Of a DNA stretch of 15,706 nt, positions 8,688 to 15,706 are shown in pieces; position 1 is the first letter of the stretch, and every line of letters starts with the position of its first letter. The DNA comes from Paenibacillaceae bacterium UBA6304 (GTDB lineage: Bacteria; Bacillota; Bacilli; Paenibacillales; Paenibacillaceae): NCBI GenBank assembly GCA_002439285.1, contig DJTQ01000349.1, positions 1 to 15,706 of the forward strand. Reading direction: 5' to 3'. The notes below the pieces were generated by a model. It had not been told where the DNA came from. It made no database searches and saw nothing but the letters and a program-made list of their open reading frames with translations. The translations under genes were made by a program, and so were the position numbers.

Positions 8688-10235
8688 TTACGCCTTGCGG
8701 CTGGCAATCATCGATTGACCGGTCATTTCTGCCGGTTTTGGCAGCCCCATCAAATCGAGTAGCGTTGGAGCCACATCGGCCAGAATGCCGCTTTCGCGCA
8801 GGATCACGTTCTCGTCGGTTAAGATAAACGGAACCGGGTTCGTCGTATGTGCGGTGAACGGACGGCCATTCTCATCGAATACCATATCCGCATTACCATG
8901 GTCAGCGATGATGATAACAACGCCGCCTTTGGCTTTAACTGCATCTACGACTTTACCAACACATTCGTCGGTCACTTCGACCGCCTTCTTCGTCGGCTCC
9001 AGCATGCCGGAGTGTCCGACCATGTCCGGATTGGCGAAGTTCAGAATGATCGCATCATGCTTGTCGGCTTCGATTTCCTTCACGCAGGCTTCGGCCACTT
9101 CATAAGCGCTCATTTCCGGCTGCAAGTCATAGGTCGCAACCTTCGGCGAATTGATCAGGATGCGCGTTTCGCCCGGAAGCTCCACGTCGCGTCCGCCGCT
9201 GAAGAAGAAAGTCACGTGCGGATACTTCTCAGTTTCCGCGATACGCAGTTGCTTCTTGCCTTGCTGTACCAGCACTTCGCCGAACGTATTGTCCAGGTTC
9301 TTAGGCGAGTAAGCCACATAACCTTCGACAGTTTCGGCAAACAGGGTCAGGCAGACAAAGTGCAGATCCTTCGGAAATTTCGGTCCACGGTCGAAACCTT
9401 GGAAATCTTTGTTCGTGAACACGTTCGACAATTGGATCGCACGGTCCGGACGGAAGTTCAGGAATACGACGGAATCGCCGGATTCCACTAGAGCGATCGG
9501 CTGGTCATGTCCGTCGACAATGACCGTAGGCATGACGAACTCGTCAAATACCGATTTCTCGTACGATTCCGTTACAGCCGTAACCGGGTCGGTATATTTC
9601 GGGCCTTCGCCGTATACCATCGCACGGTACGACTTCTCAACGCGCTCCCAACGTTTGTCGCGGTCCATCGCATAGTAGCGGCCTTGTACCGTGGCAATTT
9701 TGCCCACGCCCACTTCTTCGATCTTCGCGATCAGACGCTCGATGAAGCCTTTCGCGCTGTCCGGAGCCACATCACGGCCGTCCAAGAAAGCATGGATATA
9801 CACTTCATGCATATCTTCCTTCTTAGCCAGGTCGAGCATAGCGAACAAATGGTCAATGTGGCTGTGCACGCCGCCGTCGGACAGAAGGCCGTACAAGTGC
9901 AACTTCTTACCGGTCGACTTGGCGCTGCGCACCGCATTTACCAAAGTTTCATTCTGGAAGAACTCGCCTTCGCGGATCGACTTGGAAATACGGGTCAAGT
10001 CTTGATAAACGATCCGGCCGGCACCGATGTTCAAATGGCCCACTTCGGAGTTCCCCATTTGACCTTCCGGCAAGCCAACAGCTTCGCCGCATGCGGTCAG
10101 GGTCGTATTCGGATATTCCTTCAGGTAACGATCGTAGTTAGGCTTGTTTGCCTGAGCAACTGCGTTCCCTTCCACAGTATTCCGAAGTCCGAAGCCGTCC
10201 ATGATGATTAGTGCTACTGGTTTTGGAGTGGACAT
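8688..10235 (-). CDS. gpmI: 2,3-bisphosphoglycerate-independent phosphoglycerate mutase
   Basis: Cytoplasmic Mn-dependent enzyme converting 3-phosphoglycerate to 2-phosphoglycerate through a phosphoserine intermediate. It has 515 residues; relatives have about 510. The alkaline-phosphatase-like metal site is complete: Asp13 in IIMDGFG, the catalytic Ser63 in [31 protein letters not shown], and the late His in AHTTNPVPF. Mn-dependent members in spore formers are sensitive to low pH, which in Bacillus helps to preserve 3-phosphoglycerate in spores. The start lies one base after the tpiA stop, with GAGGGGG inside the end of tpiA, so translation of the two is probably coupled. Confidence 0.98.
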   Translation of the reverse strand: MSTPKPVALIIMDGFGLRNTVEGNAVAQANKPNYDRYLKEYPNTTLTACGEAVGLPEGQMGNSEVGHLNIGAGRIVYQDLTRISKSIREGEFFQNETLVNAVRSAKSTGKKLHLYGLLSDGGVHSHIDHLFAMLDLAKKEDMHEVYIHAFLDGRDVAPDSAKGFIERLIAKIEEVGVGKIATVQGRYYAMDRDKRWERVEKSYRAMVYGEGPKYTDPVTAVTESYEKSVFDEFVMPTVIVDGHDQPIALVESGDSVVFLNFRPDRAIQLSNVFTNKDFQGFDRGPKFPKDLHFVCLTLFAETVEGYVAYSPKNLDNTFGEVLVQQGKKQLRIAETEKYPHVTFFFSGGRDVELPGETRILINSPKVATYDLQPEMSAYEVAEACVKEIEADKHDAIILNFANPDMVGHSGMLEPTKKAVEVTDECVGKVVDAVKAKGGVVIIIADHGNADMVFDENGRPFTAHTTNPVPFILTDENVILRESGILADVAPTLLDLMGLPKPAEMTGQSMIASRKA

Positions 10236-10236
10236 C

Positions 10237-10989
<753 letters not shown>

Positions 10990-11040
10990 TTATGACTCAA
11001 CTCCTTCTATCTAGAAGTAAAACTTTCATTTAGAGCGATC

Positions 11041-12222
11041 TTACTTATCGTTCAGAGCCACAACGCCCGGAAGCGCCTTGCCTTCCATGAATTCCAGGGA
11101 AGCGCCGCCGCCCGTGGAGATGTGGTCCATCTTGTCGGCCAGCTTGAATTTCTCAGCAGCTGCCGCGGAATCGCCGCCGCCGATAATTGTGTAGCCTTCT
11201 GTTGTTGCGCAAGCTTCGGCTACTTCTTTCGTACCGTTTGCGAAAATATCGATTTCGAATACGCCCATCGGTCCGTTCCAAACGACCAGTTTGGAGTCCT
11301 TGATGATTTCAGCGTATTTCGCACGGGTTTTCGGTCCGATGTCCACGCCTTCCCAATCTGCAGGAATGCTGTCGATATCCACTTCTTTATGGTTAGCGTC
11401 CGCACTGAAGTCGTCAGCGATTACGATATCAACCGGCAATACGAAGTTCTTGCCAAGCTTCTTCGCTTTCTCGATAAATCCGAGAGCGACATCGAGTTTG
11501 CTGTCGTCCAAGAGGGATTGACCGATTTCATAGCCTTGAGCTTTAAAGAAGGTGTATGCAAGACCTCCACCGATCAATACGTTATCGGCAATGTTAAGCA
11601 GGTTATCGATTACATCGATCTTGTCCTTAACTTTGGATCCGCCGATGATTGCAGTGAAAGGACGATCCGGATTCGACAAGGCTTTGCCGAGGACGGACAA
11701 TTCTTTCTCCATCAACAAACCGGATACGGCTGGAATTTGATGAGCGATGCCTTCTGTCGATGCATGCGCACGGTGAGCGGCACCAAAAGCGTCGTTGACG
11801 AACAGGTCAGCCAACTCAGCAAATTGTTTTGCGAGCTCAGGATCGTTCTTTTCTTCTCCAGGGTAGAAACGAACGTTTTCAAGCACGAGTACATCGCCAT
11901 TATTCATAGCGTCTACTTTAGCTTTAACTGCTTCACCGATCGCTTCGTCAGCTTTGGCTACTTCTTTGCCAAGCAATTCGCCAAGACGCTTAGCAGGCAG
12001 TGTCAAACGCATATCTTCGTTCACTTGGCCTTTTGGACGTCCCAGGTGACTCGCCAGAATCACTTTCGCGCCGTTTTCGATCAAATATTTGATGGTAGGC
12101 AGCGTTTCACGAATCCGGGTATCATCGGTAATTTGGCCATCTTGCATCGGTACATTGAAGTCCACGCGAACAAACACGCGTTTGCCGGTTACTTCCACAT
12201 CACGTACACTCTTCTTATTCAT
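11041..12222 (-). CDS. pgk: Phosphoglycerate kinase
   Basis: Transfers phosphate from 1,3-bisphosphoglycerate to ADP, the first ATP-forming step of glycolysis. It has 393 residues in two domains. Seen are the substrate-binding RVDFNVP near the N-terminus, the [12 protein letters not shown] segment, HLGRPKG (59-65), the domain-hinge and ATP-site glycines (IIGGSKV, GPMGVFE), and the C-terminal [12 protein letters not shown] at 12228 is in frame but only two bases from the ribosome binding site; AGGAGGA at 12231-12237 is eight bases from the ATG at 12222, giving the usual MNKK start. It follows gap after a 177-bp spacer holding a strong hairpin and a possible internal promoter. Confidence 0.97.
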   Translation of the reverse strand: MNKKSVRDVEVTGKRVFVRVDFNVPMQDGQITDDTRIRETLPTIKYLIENGAKVILASHLGRPKGQVNEDMRLTLPAKRLGELLGKEVAKADEAIGEAVKAKVDAMNNGDVLVLENVRFYPGEEKNDPELAKQFAELADLFVNDAFGAAHRAHASTEGIAHQIPAVSGLLMEKELSVLGKALSNPDRPFTAIIGGSKVKDKIDVIDNLLNIADNVLIGGGLAYTFFKAQGYEIGQSLLDDSKLDVALGFIEKAKKLGKNFVLPVDIVIADDFSADANHKEVDIDSIPADWEGVDIGPKTRAKYAEIIKDSKLVVWNGPMGVFEIDIFANGTKEVAEACATTEGYTIIGGGDSAAAAEKFKLADKMDHISTGGGASLEFMEGKALPGVVALNDK

Positions 12223-12288
12223 CTCCACGTTCCTCCTATAGGCGTAACTCCTGATTTCTCTCCTAAGCGGTACTGCTTCTCTTTTTAT

Positions 12289-12317
12289 ATAAAAAACGGT
12301 GTGTGTGTGAATGTCGA
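12289..12317 (-). promoter_or_regulatory. Possible internal promoter for pgk-tpiA-gpmI-eno
   Basis: On the minus strand TCGACA (12312-12317, one mismatch to the -35 consensus) lies 17 bases from TTTTAT (12289-12294). A TATATA lies a few bases on at too long a spacing. The spacer contains an 11-base CA alternating tract. In Bacillus subtilis a separate constitutive promoter in front of pgk is known, which makes this position plausible. The -10 match is weak. Confidence 0.35.
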
Positions 12318-12336
12318 ATTACATATAAAACCATGA

Positions 12337-12376
12337 ACCAAAGAGGAGTCCTCCATGAAGGTTGCTCCTCTTTGGT
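12337..12376 (-). terminator. Strong hairpin between gap and pgk
   Basis: ACCAAAGAGGAG (12337-12348) pairs perfectly with CTCCTCTTTGGT (12365-12376), a 12-bp stem with a 16-base loop, 23 bases after the gap stop codon. On the minus strand it is followed by TTCATGGTTTTATA, a broken T-run. It probably acts as a partial terminator or a 3' stabilising structure that lets gap message accumulate above the downstream genes, as is known for the Bacillus gapA operon. Confidence 0.75.
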
Positions 12377-12399
12377 ATTGTTATCAAGGTCAAACGAGA

Positions 12400-13410
12400 T
12401 TACTTAACTTTTTTTGCGAAGTATTCCAAAGTACGAACCAATTGAGCAGTGTAGGACATTTCGTTGTCATACCAAGCAACTGTTTTAACCAATTGTTTGT
12501 CGCCAACAGTCAATACTTTAGTTTGAGTAGCGTCGAACAGGGAACCGAAAGTCATGCCCTTGATGTCCGAAGATACGATTTCGTCTTCAGTGTAGCCGTA
12601 AGTTTCTGGATCGGAAGCTGCTTTCATAGCTTCGTTAACTTCAGCTGCAGTAACCTTTTTATCAAGAACAGTGATCAACTCAGTCAGGGAACCAGTTGCA
12701 ACTGGTACGCGTTGAGCCGCGCCGTCCAATTTGCCTTGCAGTTCAGGGATAACCAGGCCGATTGCTTTAGCAGCACCAGTTGTATTAGGGATGATGTTCT
12801 CAGCAGCTGCACGAGCGCGACGGAAGTCACCTTTAGCATGCGGAGCGTCCAGCGTGTTTTGGTCGCCAGTGTAAGCATGAATTGTAGTCATCAAGCCTTC
12901 TACGATACCGAAATTGTCTTGAAGAGTCTTAGCCATAGGAGCCAAGCAGTTCGTTGTGCAAGAAGCACCGGAAATAACAGTTTCCGAACCGTCAAGAATT
13001 TCATGGTTTACGTTGTAAACAACTGTTTTCATGTCGCCTGTAGCAGGTGCGGAGATAACAACTTTCTTCGCTCCGCCTTTCAAGTGAAGCTCAGCTTTTT
13101 CTTTAGTAGTGAAGAAGCCTGTGCACTCCAGAACGATGTCTACGCCAAGCTCGCCCCAAGGCAATTCTTCAGGGTTGCGGTTAGCAAGTACTTTAACTTC
13201 TTTGCCGTTTACTTTGAAGAATCCGTCATGAACTTCAACTTCGCCGTCGAACTTGCCTTGCGTTGTGTCATATTTCAACAAATGAGCCAACATTTTTGCA
13301 TCTGTCAGGTCATTGATTGCTACTACTTCGATGCCTTCCACGTTTTGAATACGACGGAAAGCCAAGCGTCCAATACGTCCGAAACCGTTAATACCAACTT
13401 TTACACTCAT
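12400..13410 (-). CDS. gap: Glyceraldehyde-3-phosphate dehydrogenase, glycolytic (NAD)
   Basis: Oxidises glyceraldehyde-3-phosphate to 1,3-bisphosphoglycerate with NAD+ in the cytoplasm, the key redox step of glycolysis. It has 336 residues. The Rossmann motif [10 protein letters not shown] (6-15) is followed by the NAD-ribose acid in INDLTD; Asp34 favours NAD over NADP. The catalytic Cys151 lies in SGASCTTNC and His178 in [10 protein letters not shown]. The C-terminal [16 protein letters not shown] looks closer to the Staphylococcus/Lactococcus type of GapA than to B. subtilis GapA (judged by eye). An upstream in-frame ATG would add 19 unrelated residues; the chosen start has GGGAGG nine bases upstream. 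It lies 101 bp after its repressor gene cggR, as in the classical Bacillus operon, and is bounded by hairpins on both sides. Confidence 0.98.
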   Translation of the reverse strand: MSVKVGINGFGRIGRLAFRRIQNVEGIEVVAINDLTDAKMLAHLLKYDTTQGKFDGEVEVHDGFFKVNGKEVKVLANRNPEELPWGELGVDIVLECTGFFTTKEKAELHLKGGAKKVVISAPATGDMKTVVYNVNHEILDGSETVISGASCTTNCLAPMAKTLQDNFGIVEGLMTTIHAYTGDQNTLDAPHAKGDFRRARAAAENIIPNTTGAAKAIGLVIPELQGKLDGAAQRVPVATGSLTELITVLDKKVTAAEVNEAMKAASDPETYGYTEDEIVSSDIKGMTFGSLFDATQTKVLTVGDKQLVKTVAWYDNEMSYTAQLVRTLEYFAKKVK

Positions 13411-13438
13411 GATATAGATCCTCCCAGAGTTTTTTTTA

Positions 13439-13459
13439 TTATTCAAGACAGGTGAATAA
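13439..13459 (-). promoter_or_regulatory. Leader hairpin between cggR and gap
   Basis: TTATTCA and TGAATAA form a perfect 7-bp stem with a 7-base loop, about 30 bases before the gap start codon; after it on the minus strand come AATAAAAAAAA and the ribosome binding site. In B. subtilis the cggR-gapA message is cut near the end of cggR and a 5' stem-loop stabilises the gapA part. This hairpin is in the right place for the same job, but the cut site cannot be seen from sequence. Confidence 0.5.
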
Positions 13460-13511
13460 CCCGCCATGAGTAAACAATTGTAAGTAACTTCTTAAGTTTA
13501 TGCCGAATACG

Positions 13512-14567
13512 TTATTCCGCTCTACGGCTTTCGCTTCGCTCGATTTCCTCCACGATTTCCTCTGCCGCAGCTTCATCGATGACAAGAATATCTTCGTGTC
13601 CGAATTTCAGCACTGCAAGAATAGCCTTCGCTTTACTCTTACCGCCCGCAATGCCAATGACGGTCTCGGTACTCTTGATGTCATCCAAATGGAGACCCAG
13701 AGTCAGCATTTTGTGAACGACGACGCCGTTTTCATCAAAATAATATCCGAATGATTCCGCCAGGGCGCCTTCCTTCTGCAAATCCTGCACCACTGAATCT
13801 TCCAGTTTGCGTCGGCGCGCCATCTCCATAGCATCACCGATACCATGAATGATAATCCGTGCTTCGCGAATCATCTCAACGATGTCGTGGATGTTAGGGT
13901 CGCCTACGAGCGACTCGTACGCTTCCTTTCCGAGCAAATCAGGTACATGCAGCAGACGATAACCTGCTCCAAGCCGCTTTGCCATCCCGGAAGCAATCGT
14001 GTTGGCCTGAATTTCCAGGCTCTCGCCCAATCCGCCCCTCGCCGGAACGAACCAACATTGCTTCAGCGAAAGATTTCCCGGAGGGCTAAGTTGCTCTGCC
14101 ACTTCCGCGATCGTAGAACCGCCGGTAACCGCAACTACGTCCTTACTACTAATGACGCCAAGCAATGCTTTGGCACCTGCCCGGCCCAATTCCTTCTTCG
14201 CCAGCGGGGAAGCCTCGCTGTCGCCGGGAACGATCACAACCTTACGAAGTCCAAAAGCCTTCTGAATTCTTTCTTCCAGATTGGACAATCCGAAGATGTC
14301 CTTTACGATCGGCTCCAGAGCCTCCAGCAGTTTTCTGCCCGAATCACTGATTCTCATGCCTATATTCTCGATTTCAATCAGGCCCTGAGCCTTCAGGAGA
14401 TCCGTCTCGGCCCGCAACACGCGTTCTGTCATATTCAGTGAGACCGCAAGTGTTCTACGGCCAATCACATCCGACAACAAGATCTGGTGAAGAATGGTAT
14501 ACCTTTTCTTGAGAATTTCCATGAGATCAGGAAGAAGCTGCTTCTGCATTTCCAAAATAGTTCGCAT
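13512..14567 (-). CDS. cggR: Central glycolytic genes regulator CggR
   Basis: Repressor of its own operon, in the SorC/DeoR-like family; in B. subtilis fructose-1,6-bisphosphate relieves repression. It has 351 residues (B. subtilis protein about 340). The opening MRTILEMQKQLLPDLMEILKKRYTIL and the winged helix-turn-helix (about 36-62, GRRTLAVSLNMTERVLRAETDLLK) match CggR. A sugar-binding domain follows with VVAVTGGSTIAEVAEQL, the phosphate-loop-like part. A longer open frame back to 14681 would add 38 basic residues and run through the operator and promoter, so it is rejected; AGGAG lies eight bases before the ATG at 14567. First gene of the glycolytic operon, with an operator in its own leader. 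Confidence 0.95.
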   Translation of the reverse strand: MRTILEMQKQLLPDLMEILKKRYTILHQILLSDVIGRRTLAVSLNMTERVLRAETDLLKAQGLIEIENIGMRISDSGRKLLEALEPIVKDIFGLSNLEERIQKAFGLRKVVIVPGDSEASPLAKKELGRAGAKALLGVISSKDVVAVTGGSTIAEVAEQLSPPGNLSLKQCWFVPARGGLGESLEIQANTIASGMAKRLGAGYRLLHVPDLLGKEAYESLVGDPNIHDIVEMIREARIIIHGIGDAMEMARRRKLEDSVVQDLQKEGALAESFGYYFDENGVVVHKMLTLGLHLDDIKSTETVIGIAGGKSKAKAILAVLKFGHEDILVIDEAAAEEIVEEIERSESRRAE

Positions 14568-14611
14568 GCTTTCCACTCCTGCAAGCTTCGTCTTCTCTCT
14601 CCTTCTCCTTG

Positions 14612-14647
14612 GTCCTAAAATGTCCCGGGTAAACTTTTTAAGTCCCA
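14612..14647 (-). promoter_or_regulatory. CggR operator
   Basis: Read on the minus strand: TGGGAC, 6 bases, AGTT, 4 bases, CGGGAC, 6 bases, GGAC. This has the exact spacing of the known B. subtilis operator (two CGGGAC-N6-TGTC units joined by N4, repeat distance 20). The two GGGAC cores are conserved; the TGTC halves are degenerate. It covers the predicted transcription start and the early transcribed region, consistent with repression by CggR tetramers. Confidence 0.8.
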
Positions 14648-14652
14648 CCAAC

Positions 14653-14681
14653 ATTCTACCCAATTTTTTGCTCTGATGCAA
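14653..14681 (-). promoter_or_regulatory. Promoter of the glycolytic operon
   Basis: TTGCAT (14676-14681), a 17-base spacer and TAGAAT (14653-14658) on the minus strand. The -10 is one mismatch from consensus; the -35 keeps only the TTG. The start point near 14646 falls inside the CggR operator, which fits a regulated promoter. Confidence 0.7.
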
Positions 14682-14764
14682 GCCTGACGTCCGTATAATT
14701 TACATTCTCACCAAAGCCTATACATGGGTTATTTTCGAGTCTTCAGGGAGCGGTCGTATACAAT

Positions 14765-14821
14765 AAAAAGGCTCCTTAGTGTTGTAATAGACGTCTTACC
14801 ATCTATCCGACCATAAGGAGC
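14765..14821 (-). terminator. Terminator after the GH30 glycosidase gene
   Basis: GCTCCTTA (14771-14778) pairs with TAAGGAGC (14814-14821), and on the minus strand the stem is followed by CTTTTTATTG. The 35-base interior can form a smaller stem (ATAGA/TCTAT), so it is a branched or long hairpin. It lies 39 bases past the stop codon. Confidence 0.75.
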
Positions 14822-14860
14822 GCTGCTCTTAATCTACAAAATTATCACGTATCACGGGCT

Positions 14861-15706
14861 TTAAATAGCCGCCTTAACCGATATCGCGCTTTTAGGGGCC
14901 ATCGAGAAGGAAAGTTTCTCTTCTCCTATCAGGCGCAGGGTTACATTTTCCGCATTCTTTCCATCATTAAACAAAACGACGGCGATTGAACCATCCGGAT
15001 TTTTAAAGGCGACGGAACGAATGTGATCTCCGGTGCTGGTAGAGTCGATTCGCACCGCTTTGGGGCGAATGATCTTACTGAAATGCGCCAGAGCGTAGTA
15101 ATCCAGCGTATAGGTCAGCTCACGGATCTGCTGATTGACCTGGACGATGCCTCGGCAGGTGCTGCTGCCAAACCCCGGCACGGTCGGGCCGTTGTTTTCG
15201 TCGAGGGCCATGTTCCATAATACGAACGATTGACTATGGTTTCGCAAAATTTCGATCCCTGTCCGGAGCACGTTAGAGAAGGCCGGCTCGAAAGCAGGAA
15301 TCCATTCTCCCCCCGATCCTTCGGTGAAATGGACTTCCTTGACCGGAAAGGCGCTGCTGACTTCGCTCTGTGCCGACGGCTGACCTCCATACCAGTGCCA
15401 AGCTACGCCGTCCACCTCTTCCTCCGCTTGGTTCAGCACCGTAAGCGGGTAATCCGGCTTATCCCAGTTGTGATCATAGCAAAGAATCTTCGTGGAAATC
15501 CCGTTCCGGCGGAAGGCGGGTTTTAGAAAATTCTTGATGAACTCGCTCTGCACCTCGGGCAGCATCAGCATGCCGGGATAATGTCCGGGAACAAATAACG
15601 GTTCATTCTGCGGAGTTATAGCGTAGATGTGGAGCCCGTTCTCTGCATAGGCCTGAATATACCGTACAAAATACTCCGCGTACGCCGCATAATATTCCTT
15701 CTTCAG
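14861..15706 (-). CDS. GH30-family beta-glycosidase, 5' part outside window
   Basis: The last 281 residues of a glycoside hydrolase family 30 enzyme (relatives total about 440-490). Seen are the acid/base glutamate in TPQNEP (Glu35 of the visible part), the HWYGG segment after strand 6, the nucleophile in HFTEGSGG (Glu129 of the visible part), WNMALDENNGP, and a C-terminal beta-sandwich ending IAVVLFNDGKNAENVTLRL. The family includes glucosylceramidases, beta-1,6-glucanases and beta-xylosidases; the subfamily and bond specificity cannot be fixed from this part, though the WNMALDENNGP region fits the glucosylceramidase/glucanase side better than the xylanases. A signal peptide, if any, would be outside the window. 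It reads toward the glycolytic operon and is separated from cggR by its terminator. Confidence 0.85.
   Translation of the reverse strand: MKKEYYAAYAEYFVRYIQAYAENGLHIYAITPQNEPLFVPGHYPGMLMLPEVQSEFIKNFLKPAFRRNGISTKILCYDHNWDKPDYPLTVLNQAEEEVDGVAWHWYGGQPSAQSEVSSAFPVKEVHFTEGSGGEWIPAFEPAFSNVLRTGIEILRNHSQSFVLWNMALDENNGPTVPGFGSSTCRGIVQVNQQIRELTYTLDYYALAHFSKIIRPKAVRIDSTSTGDHIRSVAFKNPDGSIAVVLFNDGKNAENVTLRLIGEEKLSFSMAPKSAISVKAAI

Noticed and set aside
11122..13455. Long plus-strand frames opposite pgk (404 codons) and gap (366 codons)
   Set aside because: Same cause as for eno: antisense shadows of highly expressed genes, with low-complexity Phe/Ser-rich translations and no start signals.
14568..14681. 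N-terminal extension of CggR by 38 residues
   Set aside because: The extension would pass through the operator and begin at the promoter -35 box. The ATG at 14567 has a proper ribosome binding site and matches the known CggR start.

Overview
The window looks like a chromosomal stretch from a Gram-positive, low-to-middle GC member of the Bacillales, most likely Paenibacillus or a close relative. The evidence is the gene order cggR-gap-pgk-tpiA-gpmI-eno, strong AGGAGG-type ribosome binding sites, the protein sequences themselves, and intergenic repeats starting GGAACTCA, of a kind I associate with Paenibacillaceae (from memory, not searched). All genes except one lie on the minus strand. No rRNA, tRNA, CRISPR array or transposase is visible.

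Layout from left to right. (1) 1-2974: a GH13 subfamily 31 oligo-1,6-glucosidase (its C-terminal end is outside the window) sits downstream of a LacI-family repressor. The same TAAACGTTTA operator core occurs in front of both genes, so this looks like an autoregulated sugar-utilisation locus. (2) 3050-4056: a lone plus-strand SAM-dependent methyltransferase gene. It has a well-formed promoter whose start region is covered by an exact Fur-type 7-1-7 box, so it is predicted to be iron-repressed. It ends at an 18-bp perfect palindrome and a shared convergent terminator. (3) 4096-6958: a visibly AT-rich pair, a solute-binding lipoprotein and an exporter-type ABC protein. The ABC reading frame lacks its N-terminal membrane helices, has no ribosome binding site, and begins almost inside the eno terminator. 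It reads as a 5'-truncated remnant of acquired DNA. (4) 7015-14681: the glycolytic operon, read right to left, covering glyceraldehyde-3-phosphate to phosphoenolpyruvate under the repressor CggR. A CggR-type operator (two GGGAC direct repeats 20 bp apart) overlaps the start region of the cggR promoter. Hairpins flank gap, and a nested inverted-repeat element lies between gpmI and eno. (5) 14765-15706: the C-terminal part of a GH30 beta-glycosidase with its terminator.

The glucosidase and the GH30 enzyme release sugars that feed the central glycolytic operon. The methyltransferase and the ABC/lipoprotein pair are accessory insertions between the sugar locus and eno. The most interesting items are the Fur-controlled orphan methyltransferase of unknown substrate, the eno-terminator/ABC junction, the nested inverted repeat before eno, and the linked LacI operators. 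I did not find a clearly new multi-gene system, and the rest is ordinary core metabolism.
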